Source: Acheta domesticus
Lineage: Eukaryota > Arthropoda > Insecta > Orthoptera > Gryllidae
Direction of reading: 5' to 3'
Assembly: GCA_031308135.1 (NCBI GenBank)
Contig: JAHLJT010000631.1
Coordinates: 147,628,580-147,692,579 of the forward strand
Length of the DNA: 64,000 nt
The notes below the pieces were generated by a model. It searched no databases. It was not told the origin of the DNA and saw nothing but the letters and a program-made list of their open reading frames with translations. Shown here in pieces: positions 10,901 through 22,458 of the stretch (positions within the stretch are counted from its first letter, which is position 1; each line of letters starts with the position of its first letter). The position numbers and the translations under genes were made by a program.

Positions 10901-13735
10901 TGGTAATACAAAACGTAAAATTCTAAGTGAATTCATCCGTACATACTTTGAATTTACAAAGTATTGAAGCATGCTGCCACGGTACAATAAGTTTTCGTCC
11001 CAATGTGCAACGTCATATTTGCTTCACGCCGCGTAATGCTACTGCTCTCTGGCCGGGCCGGCCATGCTTTCTCATGCCGCTGTTCCCGTCGATTCAAGAA
11101 TCGATTCTGAAGAGAATCAATGATCACCATCGAATCACACTGATTGCCCGTCTGCTCATTTTATTTCAAATATTTATTGTTATAATAAAAGAATTTAAAA
11201 AGTTATTCCCAGGACCGACGCAATGAAAAAAGAGCTTCAAGAAAAATGCTTCCCGAGCGAAATCGGTCGCGTAATTTATCCGTAGTAGTTCTAAATCGAA
11301 ACTGCCTTACACTAATAATATATATGATGATATGGTTCGAATTAAAAAAATCAAAGTTGATTTAATTTCTCCAAAACTAAAAGTATTTCAAACAATATCT
11401 GTACACCATTTCACTTGCTCCATGACTCCACATTGTTGAGCGAAAACTGTATTTTGATATCGGAAGTCGTTAAGGAGTTATAGGGGTGGCCCACAGTTGG
11501 TGAGACTACTTGTAGTAAATCACCAGCTGGATTATGTAATGAAATCTCGAAACCTATGCTCTCAAATTCAAATCTCAGTTCGGAGAGTGATTTCGCGGGT
11601 GCTAAACACTCCCAAAACGATGTTTTTGGATCAATGCCGCGATTTTTAATTAAGAGATGAGACATCATTGGCCGCGACAATATATGCAATCCAGTTGGAA
11701 TTGTGAAATTTTTGCTGGGGGTTAACTTGAATTTTTATATTACGTAATTGTTATAAAGAAATCGAGAGAGTATGTCCACCACTAGTTTTTCAATTTAGAG
11801 GGGAGACAATATTACACAAGAACTACAAATACATAGTAACACTCGAATGAAATGCTCGAAATATTCAAATTACGGAAAAATATATTCTGAAAAACTATAA
11901 ACTATAAAATAGAAAGTTCTAAAGTTGAAGAATAGATTTCATTAAAGAATATGGTTTGAATTTTGGTGGTGTAGGTCAGGATCACAAAAAATCAAATCAC
12001 ATTTTCGATTTCGAGAGGATTTACTAATTATCGAACATAAATCATAATTGCAAAAGCATTTTACTAAAATTTAGGTAACAATTAAAAAAAATTGGAGCAG
12101 ATTTTGAATAGATTTTAAAGATCTTATGCGTGAAGTGACAGCCACAATTTTGTTATGAGAATCAAATTCGGCTCCCAACGAGTTAGGTTATGCATTTTCC
12201 CCAAAATGTCGACATCAATATATAGAATATTTATTTCCTTTTAATCACATTCTCCGCCGTCCTCTATCCGGTGTTTCAGTCAAATGGTAGAGAACGTAAG
12301 ATTCTGGTCGTTCAATTATTCTGAAAGTAATCATCCTAACAATGGTTATATTTAGTTTAAATGATACTATTAATGTTTGCTTTTCTGCATGGGTTGAACA
12401 CGGGCTGCATTTAAATAACACAATTAATTAACGAAATTGTGGATGTTATTACTATTATAAGGTAGTGGCTCCGCTGTTGAAATGACTGATTCATTCATAT
12501 GCACAGAGAATTTGTGTGTTCTCATAAGATGACCTTCTTGGCATTTACGTATTTAGAGAACATTTGTAACAACCCATGTTTCCATTCCGCAAAGCAATCG
12601 ACTTGCGTTCTGAAGGTAGTTTCAAATACCATTCTGGTGTCAGGGTCGCATGAGAAAAGAGTGTCGTTCAATGCACGTTGCATTTGGGAAACAGCTTGAA
12701 GGGTAGATTTGTGAGAGAACTGCCACTGACTTCCAAAGAAATGGGAGTTGTCATGACATGCTAAATTCTTAGAAACAATTACATATCTCGAAAACGAAAG
12801 GCGGTAGCGCCGATTGGATTGCGGAATTTTGCATCTCCTTCAAAGGCAGTTTAGAAAAGACAATAAAATAATTTCGCAAAATTTGTAAATTTATGAACAA
12901 TTTCCAAATTTTGCAGTTCTGAAGAGGGAAGGGGTCTCTTATATTCCAGAACCGAAAACTGCAAATTAACAATTTTTCAACAATTAACAATTTTATAAAC
13001 AATTCCGCAACGTGCGCTGCACGGAGGATGTGGCCTCATATTGTCTTTGAGGTGAATATTGCAAACTAACAATTTTGACAAGTGATGCAAAATTATTACT
13101 GAATACCTAGTTTAATTATTGCAAAAACCTTAAATTTCGTAAACACTGATATTGGAACACTATTACTTCGCCAAAACTTCCAACTCCCAATTATTTTTCC
13201 GATTCTGCAGCCGCCTTCGCACACTTCATTTCTTCGTCTCGGATCCGTAATATTCATACACGTACGTAAGTTGTTTTGCGTTAAAAGAGGGGATATTCAA
13301 TTGATTTTTTTGCAAGTAAATCAGAATTAAATATTTCCAAATTTCCTTTTCAAATCCACTAATTCTATTGCATGTGTTGAACTTTTTATGTCATATTGTA
13401 TGATATTATCTTTATTGATATATTTCTTGTAGACGATCGAATGGCTCGCATGACGACGCGATGGAGACTATCCCCGCCCCCTGTGCCTTCTACGCCAATA
13501 CTCTCAATCATTCGGATAAACACGCGAATCATAGAGAACGTTCAAACTAGAGATCATGATTACGGGAAATCTAGCCTATCAGCTTCTCAGTCGTTGGCAG
13601 TTGGTTCCGAGTGTTCTTTTGTAATAGTTAACTATGAAAGAACCAGATGGCGTTATCGTCCGTACAGTGTGCCAGAATGCGCGGAAAGACGGGCACTTCT
13701 GAATTTGGCCGTTACCCATTTTATGTGTCGAGAAC
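10901..13735. other. AT-rich region, no supported gene
   Basis: Contains the repeat at 11409-11510 and several short ORFs without recognisable domains. The 92-codon minus-strand ORF at 11411-11689 overlaps the dispersed repeat. An acceptor-like TTCTTGTAG at about 13432 precedes an ORF that I cannot assign. Confidence 0.5.
11409..11510 (-). repeat. Dispersed repeat, partner of 6909-7006
   Basis: Inverted partner of 6909-7006. Its minus-strand translation ends in an ORF with the shared SPTxGxP and NNxESWxK words. The function is not recognised. Confidence 0.6.
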
Positions 13736-13737
13736 GG

Positions 13738-14799
13738 TACATAGAATTAATGTGTCACGTAAGGAAGGAGGAAGAGGCCTGAAACAAATTGAAGCCTCCT
13801 GGCACAATGCAATAACCGGGATGGGAAAGTATGTAGTCAGCAATCAAGATGACCCACTAATGAGGAAGGTCATGAAATCTGACCGAAGAATGGGAAACAG
13901 AGGCATTGTAAGTGTAGCAAGAAGCATTGCGAACAAGACTATGCAAGAAAACCAGAATGACACAGACACTGAACTTCTGATGCTACTTAACATGAAATTT
14001 GAGACACAGAAAATGTTAAAGAAATCGTGGTGAGGCAAACCACTCCACGGACAATATCTAAAAAGAATGGACAAGGTGCAGATCAATAAAGATCAATCAT
14101 TTATGTGGCTTAAAAGGGGAAGAATGAAGCCAGAATCGGAAGCACTGGTAATAGCTGCCCAAGATAAGGCCTTGAGAACACGACATTATGATAAAGCGGT
14201 TCTCAAAATTTCCCAAGATGATAAATGCCGCATTTGTCAGGAACACTTAGAAACCATCGATCATATTGTCTCAGCTTGTCCAATCCTAGCAAAGATCGAA
14301 CACTTGAAAAGACACGACAGAGTGTGTAGCTATCTCCACTGGCAGATCTGTACCGCCCTCGAAGTTCCGAACACATGCCCCAAGTGGTACGAACACTCAC
14401 CGAAACCGGTGACATCTGTTGGATGTACGATATTGGTGTACGATATTGTACGACCAACAAATTCAAACTGATCGCACGATAGCAGCAAACAAACCGGATT
14501 TAGTCATCCGGGATTTGGAGAACAAATCGTGTTTACTTGTGGATGTTGCTGTACCTTGCGATCAAAACGTCGTTACCAAGGAGGCAGAGAAACGTCTTAA
14601 ATACAAGAGTTTGGAAATCGAGATCAGCCGAATGTGGGGCGTAAAAGCACAGGTCGTACCGATAGTTATCGGAGCTCTGAGATTTGTTCCGCAAAATTTG
14701 TGTAAGAACTTGTCTAAACTCCCAGGTAATTCAAAAGACTGGGAAGTGCAAGAAATCGCTTTATTTGGAACAGCCCACATTCTGCGCAAAGTATTGTAG
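13738..14799 (+). pseudogene. Broken C-terminal part of LINE reverse transcriptase/endonuclease protein
   Basis: Coding remnant of the copy 1 LINE, in three frame-shifted blocks: 13738-14032, 14037-14460 and 14470-14799. The reverse transcriptase domain has been lost by 5' truncation. Only the linker, zinc motif and restriction-like endonuclease remain. The last block ends at a natural stop (TAG, 14797-14799), the same point as in relatives I know of. Confidence 0.85.
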
Positions 14800-14912
14800 A
14801 GGCACCGACAGACCCTAGATCTGCTCCTTAGGTAGCTGGTTGCAACCTTGAGTAGATTTTATATTCAGCCGACACATAACATCTTAAGTGGTGATTTAGA
14901 GGAGTAATATTA

Positions 14913-14952
<40 letters not shown>
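13738..14952 (+). mobile_element. R4/Dong-like LINE, 5'-truncated copy 1
   Basis: This is the 3' end of a non-LTR retrotransposon carrying a restriction-like endonuclease. Similarity to the second copy begins near 13738 and runs to the (TAA)n at 14914. The protein shows a CX2CX8HX4C zinc motif (CRICQEHLETIDHIVSAC, about 14230-14280) and a PD-X12-D type nuclease motif (KPDLVIRDLENKSCLLVD, about 14494-14545) followed by the conserved YKSLEIEISRMWG and GTAHILRKVL tail. The reading frame is broken by a stop at about 14030 and by a frameshift near 14450. 5' truncation and a simple-repeat 3' tail are typical of LINEs. Dong of silkworm belongs to the R4 clade and is known to sit in TAA repeats, which supports the clade call. 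Confidence 0.85.
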
Positions 14953-14955
<3 letters not shown>

Positions 14956-14960
14956 CAACA
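14914..14960 (+). repeat. (TAA)n/(CAA)n microsatellite between two LINEs
   Basis: About 13 TAA units followed by four CAA units. This is the 3' tail of LINE copy 1 and at the same time the left flank of LINE copy 2, as expected for an element family that inserts into or beside TAA repeats. Confidence 0.95.
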
Positions 14961-14961
14961 A

Positions 14962-15002
14962 CTCCACCTAGGGAGTACACGACTTTGCAGTTCGTGGTGG
15001 AG
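14962..15002 (+). promoter_or_regulatory. Stem at the 5' end of LINE copy 2
   Basis: CTCCACC (14962-14968) pairs perfectly with GGTGGAG (14996-15002), enclosing a smaller CACGA/TCGTG hairpin. A structured RNA exactly at the element's 5' terminus recalls the self-cleaving leaders of R2-type elements, but I could not fit a complete ribozyme fold. Confidence 0.5.
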
Positions 15003-15420
15003 CTTCATTACCCCAAGAGCCTCAAAGCTATGTCAGTGGTAGCCTAGCTTCCGGGAGGGTCTCCCTTGCTGAATAGGTTGAAGGTGAGGCGTCAGACGAA
15101 GAAGTACTCCATTTTGAGGAGAGTGGGAAGTAAGTAGAGAGGGAAGGGTCATGAACCTTTGGACTTCCTGTTGTCGGCCCATAGGGGGTACAGGAGAGAA
15201 ACTGGGTTGGCAGACCAGGCCACTGATTAGAGTGGAGGCCCGAACCTTGCATTAGCCAGCGAAGGAGGCTGCCTTCAGCAGTCAGTGAAAATCCCGTAGG
15301 GTTTACTAATGCCCACTGGCGATCGGAGGGACCCCTTGCTGGGCCCTGCGGGGGGATGCCCCGAGGCCACTATGGGTCGCAGTAACGGATCGCAGAAAAA
15401 CCCAAATGTTAAGTGTGATC
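15003..15420 (+). other. 5' untranslated leader of LINE copy 2
   Basis: GC-richer than its surroundings, with no convincing ORF. It lies between the 5' stem and the first recognisable protein block, so I read it as the element's 5' UTR. Confidence 0.6.
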
Positions 15421-15421
15421 T

Positions 15422-17622
15422 GTGAACTCGAACTTGCGTCCTGCGAATCTTCACTTGAAACCAATGAGCAAAATGAATAGAACAAGCAATGTAATGAATC
15501 TTAACGTGCCTTGTTCTACCAATTTCCCATACCTGCACAGAAACCGAGCTAATGTCACCTTGTCGACGTCTGGCTATCCCACGTATGTTAGTCCCAGGGA
15601 CCCAGAGCCGGCAGTAGCTCGAAGCCATCATCAGAGATTGACCCGGGATGAATTAAAGGAGGTGATGTAGTGCTTTTACTATGCAAAAGCGAAAAATGGT
15701 GGGCTCAGAAATAGAAGTTTTCAAGGTATGGATGGAGCGGAACCCAGATATGAGACCTACCCTAGACTCAAAGAAGCTTGCCAGCCAACGACGATACATA
15801 CTCAGCAGTGAAAAATTCACAGCAGAACAACTTGCTGACATTGAGAGAAATGCAGAGTCTGTACTTCGCTCGAACTATCTAGATGACGAACATGTAGAAC
15901 TTGAAAATGATGATCCCGTGGAAGGTTCATCTCTTTCCAGTGAAACACACGTCAGTGGTGAAAATTCATTTGGCAATGAATTACACGATAAGGACATAAT
16001 GCGAAATATCCTTCGGCGCGAGATAGAAAGAGTTAGTCAACTTCCGTATGAATCTCGCGAACCGTTGAGGAGAATATACGAAAATGCCAAAGCTAAAAGA
16101 GTGATAGAAATAGTGAGTTCTGTCTTAAATGAGGTGGTAGAGACCCCTGGCCGAGATCTAGATATTACTGAAATCAATCACATCATATATGAAACTACAT
16201 ATGTAGTATCTCCGATAATTTTGGGACCAGCCAAGAACACCGACGGCCGACAGCAAAATAGAGTAAAAAGCTCTGTACCCCCATGGATGAACACAATTAT
16301 GAAACGGATAGCCGACACCCGGCGCGAAATATCACTCTTAGCTGTGGCATCTTCTAAATCAACGCACACCTCTAAAGTTCAACGAAAAATATTCAATTTT
16401 GAACAAAAATACCAAATTGGAAATGGCACCGTCAGGCTAATTGTAGTTGAGAAGCTAAAAGAGAAAATTCAAGCATGGGCTCAACGAATTAGACGTTAAA
16501 AACGTAGAAGAGATTTCTGTTTGCAGACTCGGTTGTTTGAAATAGACGCGAAGAAATTCTATCGCAATCTGACTTAGAAACCAAATGGCAATGCTGTCAC
16601 TCCTTCAAAAGATGATGTCGAAGCATTTTGGGCAGGGATCTGGGAGGAGAGCAGATCTTACAACAAATACGCATCTTAACTTCAATCTGAAGTCGATGCT
16701 GCCGATGAACTTGTGGAAACAGTGGAAGATGTTTTCGAGTTCTCGGAAGAGGACCTCTTTCAAGCAATTAAGAACATGGGAAACTGGAAATTCCCCTGGA
16801 TTGATAAGATCCGGATTTAGTGGATTAAGAAACTAACAGCATTACATCCGCATCTAGCAAAGGCTATTAATAAAATTTTAGAAAATCCAAAGGAACTCCC
16901 GGAATGGCTCACACGCGGCATCACGTATCTGCAACCCAAAGCGGGAGATAGCTCTTGGGCGAAGAACTACAGGCCAATTACGTGTCTGCCAGTACTGTAC
17001 AAAGTCAACTTCAGCCATAGCTGGCAAAATGTACAGACATCTAGAGAAGAATCATCTAATGCCAGCTGAACAAAAAGGATGTCGTAAAGGTTCTTATGGC
17101 TGTAAGGAAATCTTGCTATTGAATAAAGTCATCTTGAATGATGTAAAGAAACGAAAACGTAATTTGAGCATGGCTTGGAGTGACTACCAAAAGGCCTTTG
17201 ACTATGTTCTACACGATTGGATTTTAAAAACGTTGAAGATCTATTGATTTCATCTTAGACTCATTGAATTTTGCAAGGCTAGTATGAAGTCGTAGAGTAC
17301 CAGGTTACTAATACACAGCGGAAAGGAAGCAGTAGAAACCAGAAGTATTCAGATTAACAGGGGTATTTTTTAAGGAGACTCATTATCCCCTCTGCTGTTT
17401 TGGATTAGTTTGATCCCACTGTCTAGACAGTTGTCGCAAGCTGACTTTGGTTACAAGCTCCATGGTTATGAAAGACCAGTATCACATTTGTTTTACATGA
17501 ATGATTTTAAAGTGTTTGCTAAGAATGAAGCGATTCTCTCCCAAATGCTGTCTGTCGTGAATGACTTTAGAATTTCATTTGTATTAGGTTTGGTCTTGAC
17601 AAATGTTCAAAAATCAATTTAA
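15422..17622 (+). pseudogene. Broken LINE ORF: N-terminal region and reverse transcriptase
   Basis: Consecutive frame-shifted blocks can be followed. 15422-15670 is the N-terminal region, ending LTRDELKEVM then stop. 15681-16499 is a 272-codon open block with KLASQRRYI and a basic coiled stretch near its end. 16500-16990 includes LPEWLTRGITYLQPK and NYRPITCLPVLYK, the pre-palm RT motifs. 17029-17247 has EQKGCRKGSYGCKE and the AFDYV motif A, whose first catalytic Asp is intact. 17410-17622 has the motif C region as YMNDF instead of the expected YMDD-type box. Stops, frameshifts and the Asp-to-Asn change make it inactive. Confidence 0.85.
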
Positions 17623-17939
17623 AAAATGCAAGTTGACAACGTGGCGTGACTCAAGGAGATCATAGAAGTTTATATGCCCACTGTAATACAAGATCTTGAG
17701 CTAGTTTAAACTTACAAATACCTGGACATTGAAGAATATGAGACCATCTCGCACGACACAATGAAAGAGAGAATTCACAATTAGTATTACAGAAAAGCGA
17801 GACTTGTCCTGCTGTCTGCTCTGAACACCAAGAATGAAAAAACTGCAATTGGCGGTACCTGTAGTCGAGTACAGTTCCGTACTAGTAGACTGGACTGAAC
17901 AAGAAATATGAATCATGAATCGAAAACCCAGAAAACTGC

Positions 17940-18300
17940 TAACAATGCATCATGTCACCAAGCCTCGTGCTGATGTACATAGACTTCATGTGTCACGTAA
18001 GGAAGGAGGAAGAGCTCTCAGACAAATTGAGGTCTCCTGGTACAATGCCATAGTTCAAATGTAAAAGTATGTAGTCAGTCTTTAAGATGACCCTCTAATG
18101 AGGCAGGTCATGAAATCTGACCGAAGAATGGGAAACAGAGGCATTGTTAGTGTAGCAAAAAGCTTTGCAAAGAAAACTACGCAAGACACATCGAATAACA
18201 CAGACACTGAACTTCTGGTAAAACTTAACATGAAATGTGAAACACAAAAAATATTAAAGAACTCGTGGAGAGACAAACCACTCCGTGGACACTTTTTAAA
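17940..18300 (+). pseudogene. LINE copy 2 C-terminal linker, left of the insertion
   Basis: Same block as 13760-14060 of copy 1 (VKSDRRMGNRGIVSVA and RDKPLRGHF), at good identity. It is cut at 18300 by the CTAG end of the family A insertion and resumes at 20659. Confidence 0.85.
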
Positions 18301-20658
18301 CTAGTGGTGCTACAACAGCACTTACTTTCCCGTATTAGAGGAATCAGCTAAGTAGTACTGTAATATTGCACTTTATGCGCTACTAACATCTTCGCTTGGA
18401 ACTCACTATTTCCATTGCAGTGTTGTCAGAACTATGTGAATTCTACAACTTCACAAAAATAGAATGCAAAAGTTTTGTAACCTGTATTGGAAAAAGAAGC
18501 CTGATACCCTGGAAATATAGAAATGCCTTCCATTGGGCCATGATTAGGGAAGAGTATTTTAAAACCATGTAACAAATTCTCTACTCACTACAAATGGTAC
18601 AGCATTTGGTGCAAAACTAAATATTTGCCTGCAAATATCAACATAAATTAGACAATTATAACTCTTTTTCATACAGCTCCATTAGGTCAAAACAATGACA
18701 CTAATTCACAGATATTCGCGAGCGTAAAGTAAATTCCATTGTTGTAGACCTTGCATTGTCGCTATTGTGAGAGCTATTAATTCTTTTTACTTATTTCAAA
18801 TATTTCAAAATGAACAATTTCTAAAATATTAATGTGTAAGTCTATAACAAAGTTCGAATGTAAGAAACGAAGAAAGAAATAATATACAAAATTGCACATT
18901 CTAATTTACGACGCATCCAGCTGTCCAAAGCGCAGTAAATTTACAGCGGCCTATTACGTTTGTCACAAAATTAAAGAAAAACTACTCGTATTTTGAAAAA
19001 ATTAAGCATGACCGTATTTATTTTATTTCTTTATCTCTCAATATTCGGAATTGCCACATACTTTTTCTTGCCAGCTACCATCTATCATCGCCAAAAGTAC
19101 ATTTTTTTGTCATTTTCTTAATTTTTCGGTTTCCAATAGGAAATGTAGAAGGGTTTTCAATAGGAAAAGTAGAACAGAAACATTAATTTTAGAATATTAA
19201 AGAACACAAAAACCTAGCCGTAAATGTCAATTTTCTTTTAAAAATTATCTGCCGTTTAAGAGAAAATGGTGTTTTAGCGCTAATAAAAATGCGAAATTTG
19301 AAGCTCATTTTCAAAGAAAATTTTTGAGTTTTCTTTGAAATACTTTATTTGAAGTTATTTGAAGCACTTACACTCACAAATATAATCATCTTTACAAATT
19401 GCGTATAATGTGCATATTAAAGATGTGAGAGATCTGTCAAAAAATTTACATTTATATAATTTTTGAAAAAGACAAAAAAAACCTCAAAATAAACTTCACG
19501 CTATACTAATGAGTGTAATTAGCACTATCCGTTACAAAAGTTTCAAGAAAAAAGTTCCACCCATATACGAGAAAATGAGGCATGAGCATTTCTGAAAATG
19601 CCGAAATTTGAGCTACTTTTCACAGAAAACGGTAGTGTTTTCGAGAAACTTTACTTGACATTATTTAAAGCATATATTCTCGTAAATATAATAATGTAAA
19701 AAATCGCCGATTATGTAAATATTAACGACGTGAGAGACAAGTAAAAAAATTTACATTTTGGTAATTTTTGAAAAAACCAACCGATAGACCAAAATGGCTT
19801 TTATGTCATTGATAGAGTACATTTACCACTATCCCTAGCAAAAGTTTAAAGAAAAAATTTGGAGCCGTTTTTGAGAAAATTTTGTTTTTGTAATTTTTTA
19901 AAATTGCACATATTGCACGCAATATTGCACGAAAACTACCAAAGTTGTGAAAAACAATTACATGACCTTTATTAAAGAACTTAATGTGCAGAACAAATTT
20001 TATTTAAAGAAAAAATCTCTATCTTCAATTTTGTAGTTGGAGAAAGACGCCGAAAAAAATTCGAACTTTCACAATTTTCGAAAATTCAGAGCTGTACGTG
20101 AAAATCGGACCTATGCCATGTTAAAAAGTGTATTTTCCTCTATTCATACAAGAAATTTAAAGAAAAAATTTGGAGCCGTTTTTGAGAAAATGTTGAAAAT
20201 CCCCGGGGGGCTTCATATAAAGTCCCCCCAAATTTTAAAGAATCTTTTTCAAAATCACAAAGCTTCGACTAGAATCAGATCGACGGGGGAATATCAACTT
20301 TGAAGAAAATCGACCGAACGGTTTAGGCGCTAGCGTTGACCACAGACGGACAGACGGACAGACGGACAGACGGACAGACGGATAGACGGACAGACGGACA
20401 GACGGACAGACGGACGGAATGCCGTCAATCGATTTTTAAGTATAAAGAAGCAACAAATCATGGATTTTGACCACACCACGTGTTAGGGGATATTTTTTTT
20501 TCTTAATTTAGCAACTGGTTTTATCCACTTATTCGTTTTCACGGCCCGGCAATTAATTTTTTTCCGCCGAAAATTGGCCATTTTTTTCGCGCAGCATTAC
20601 ATAACTTTCCCTATACTACGTATATCACTCCGTGTATACGTACGTATACGGGAAAGTA
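18301..20658 (+). mobile_element. Family A element inserted in the LINE (2.36 kb)
   Basis: Both insertion points are fixed by comparison with LINE copy 1. The left end is CTAGTGGTGCTACAACAGCA, in which GTGCT pairs with AGCAC, followed by TACTTTCCCGTATTAG. The right end is CGTATACGTACGTATACGGG then AAAGTA. ACTTTCCCG therefore lies in inverted orientation just inside both ends. The interior has no ORF of note. It contains the shared blocks 'GCCACATACTTTTTCTTGCC', 'AAAGAAAAAATTTGGAGCCG' and the (ACGGACAG)n core. The left ~700 bp is a different subtype (type B, also at 22860-23436 and 27008-27478). Structure suggests a non-autonomous rolling-circle element, unproven. Confidence 0.75.
20344..20416 (+). 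repeat. (ACGGACAG)n microsatellite core of family A
   Basis: About nine copies of an 8-bp unit, with one GGATAGAC variant, following the family box GGCGCTAGCGTTGACCACAG. Shorter versions of the same core occur in other family A copies. Confidence 0.95.
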
Positions 20659-21290
20659 AAAAGAATGGACAAGGTGCAGATCAATAAAGATCAATAATTT
20701 ATGTGGCTTATAAGAGGAAGAATGAAACCAGAATCGGAAGCACTTCGAATAGCTACTCAAGATCAGACGTAGAGAACACGACATTATCATAAATGCGGTT
20801 CTCAAAATTTCCCAAGATGACAAATGCCGCATTTGTCAGGAACAAGTAGAAACCATTGATCATATCGTCTCAGCTTATCCCCAAGTGGTACGAACACTCA
20901 CCAAAACCGGTGAAATTGCTTGGGCGCTAAACAATATTGTACGATCAAACTGATCGCACGATAGCAGCAAACAAACCGGATATTATTATCCGGGATTTGG
21001 AGAAAAAATTCGTCTACTTGTAGATTTTGCTGTGTCTTGTCAAAATGTAACCAAGGAAGCAGTGAATCGTCTTAAATACAAGAGTTTGGAAATCGAGGTC
21101 AGCCGAATATGGGGCCTAAAAGCACAGGTCATACCAATAGTTATCGGATCTTTGGGATTTGTTCCTAAAACTTTGTGTAAGAACTTGGCTAAACTTCCAT
21201 GTCAATCAAAATACTGGTAAGTGCAAGAAATTGCTTGATTTGGAACAGCTCACAATTTGCGTAATGTATTGTAGAGGCACCGACAGTGTC
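20659..21290 (+). pseudogene. LINE copy 2 zinc motif and endonuclease, right of the insertion
   Basis: Continues the ORF broken at 18300: 'AAAAGAATGGACAAGGTGCA' as in copy 1, then the zinc motif region (CRICQEQVETIDHIVSAY, in which the last Cys is replaced by Tyr), a deletion, and the KYKSLEIEVSRIWG block (21032-21220). Several stops are present. Confidence 0.85.
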
Positions 21291-21375
21291 TAGATCTCCT
21301 ACTTAGGTAGCTGGTTGCAACCTGGAGTAGATTTTATATTCAGCCGACTAATAACATCTTCCGTCGTGATATAGG

Positions 21376-21376
<1 letters not shown>

Positions 21377-21407
<31 letters not shown>
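21377..21407 (+). repeat. (TAA)n 3' tail of LINE copy 2
   Basis: About ten TAA units directly after the conserved LINE 3' end, matching the tail of copy 1. Confidence 0.95.
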
Positions 21408-21520
21408 TTTATTTCCTTGCAAATGGACTGTTGTCCGGTGGCACATTACAAATACAATAATCCTCGACAATATTAAATTCTGTGGCGGCAGAGATTTTGT
21501 GATAATCCATGATAATGTTA

Positions 21521-21761
21521 CAAGGATAATGAGATATCAACCACAATGAACCCCGAGGTCTGTCTCCGAACCACGTGCGATGCACAAGATGGCGGCATAC
21601 TGGGTCGGAGCACTTTACTAACATTTTAATAATGAGTGTTTAATCTGTGTTACTTGGTGTCACTGATGATGGGAAAACACTCCCGAGACATATGTATGAC
21701 GAAATTTTCTAAATATTAAACAAAATTTTCCTTTATTGTGGTTGATATCTCATTATCCTTG
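21521..21761. repeat. Pair of perfect 27-bp inverted repeats
   Basis: 21521-21547 and 21735-21761 are perfect reverse complements, each including GATAATGAGATATCAACCAC or its complement. They are separated by ~187 bp containing a CTGATGATGGGAAAACACTC stem-loop. This is a possible small foldback element or an arm of a Penelope-like element. No flanking duplication was found. Confidence 0.7.
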
Positions 21762-22458
21762 GAACTTCCACAATATTCTAAATGTAATACAATAATCAAA
21801 ACAGATTATTATAATTATAAACAATAGTATTAATAATACAGTAATTAAGAATACAAAAGTAATCCCAGTTTTTATACAACTAAGAATTTTGAAAATAAAT
21901 AGTACATTACAAATATTACAATAGTTATTTATGTATCGTGGGCGCCAAGTAGATGCTTTCGCCTCGAGGGCGACCCCCAAACCTAAGAGCCTCTGTCCCG
22001 AAGGTTCGTATCTCGCCGAGGGGTAAAAACATCTAGTAACGCCCGTGCTGCATTCAAAACCTTACGGCTTTCTAGCTCGTTGCTGAATCCAATGAGAATT
22101 CGATTTTTTTTTGTGCGGGGGGGGGGTCAAAATGAAAGATGAATTTGCCTCATTTGTCAATAACGTCAGAAAAACAAAAGAGCAGTTGTATCTAAGGACA
22201 AATTATGTCATACAAAATGAAAGAATATTGTGACGTTCCTGGGGAAATTCTTACAAAAACTAACAAAGCTAGGGAAGGTGGTTTCCAGTATAATCTCGAG
22301 AAATATATGAAAATAATTATAGTGTGATTGAAAGTTATATGGAAAATAACTGTGTGAATTGCGCTGATGAAACAGTACTTTTCGTGTATTTGTCTCAATT
22401 GCCAAAAGCTATTTAGAATATTTCATAACATTAAAAAAAATAACATTTTGAGGATGTT
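21762..22458. other. AT-rich region, no supported gene
   Basis: Contains a poly-T/poly-G stretch near 22107-22130 and a tRNA B-box-like word at about 22003, but no cloverleaf. No recognisable protein. Confidence 0.4.

Larger units (their letters stand above)
14961..21376 (+). mobile_element. R4/Dong-like LINE copy 2, near full length, split by an insertion
   Basis: Starts with the structured 5' leader ACTCCACCTAGGGAGTACAC right after the (TAA)n/(CAA)n. It runs through an untranslated GC-richer leader, a broken ORF (about 15440-21240) and the same 3' sequence as copy 1 (TAGGTAGCTGGTTGCAACCT, TATATTCAGCCGAC), ending in a second (TAA)n at 21377. A 2.36 kb family A element (18301-20658) interrupts it. 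Without that insertion the element is about 4.06 kb, close to the size I recall for Dong. An ~88-bp deletion relative to copy 1 occurs at about 20880. It is inactive through many stops and frameshifts. Confidence 0.85.

Noticed and set aside
13396..13782. 128-codon ORF before LINE copy 1, preceded by TTCTTGTAG
   Set aside because: No recognisable domain. Its 3' part is an out-of-frame reading of the LINE start. An exon cannot be supported.
21662..21700. Functional hammerhead ribozyme
   Set aside because: The GAAA box is GAGA, no UH cleavage site follows the short third stem, and stem I strands do not pair. At most a degenerate core.
21960..22050. tRNA-like stretch with GGTTCGTATCTC
   Set aside because: A B-box-like word only. 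No A box at the right distance and no cloverleaf.
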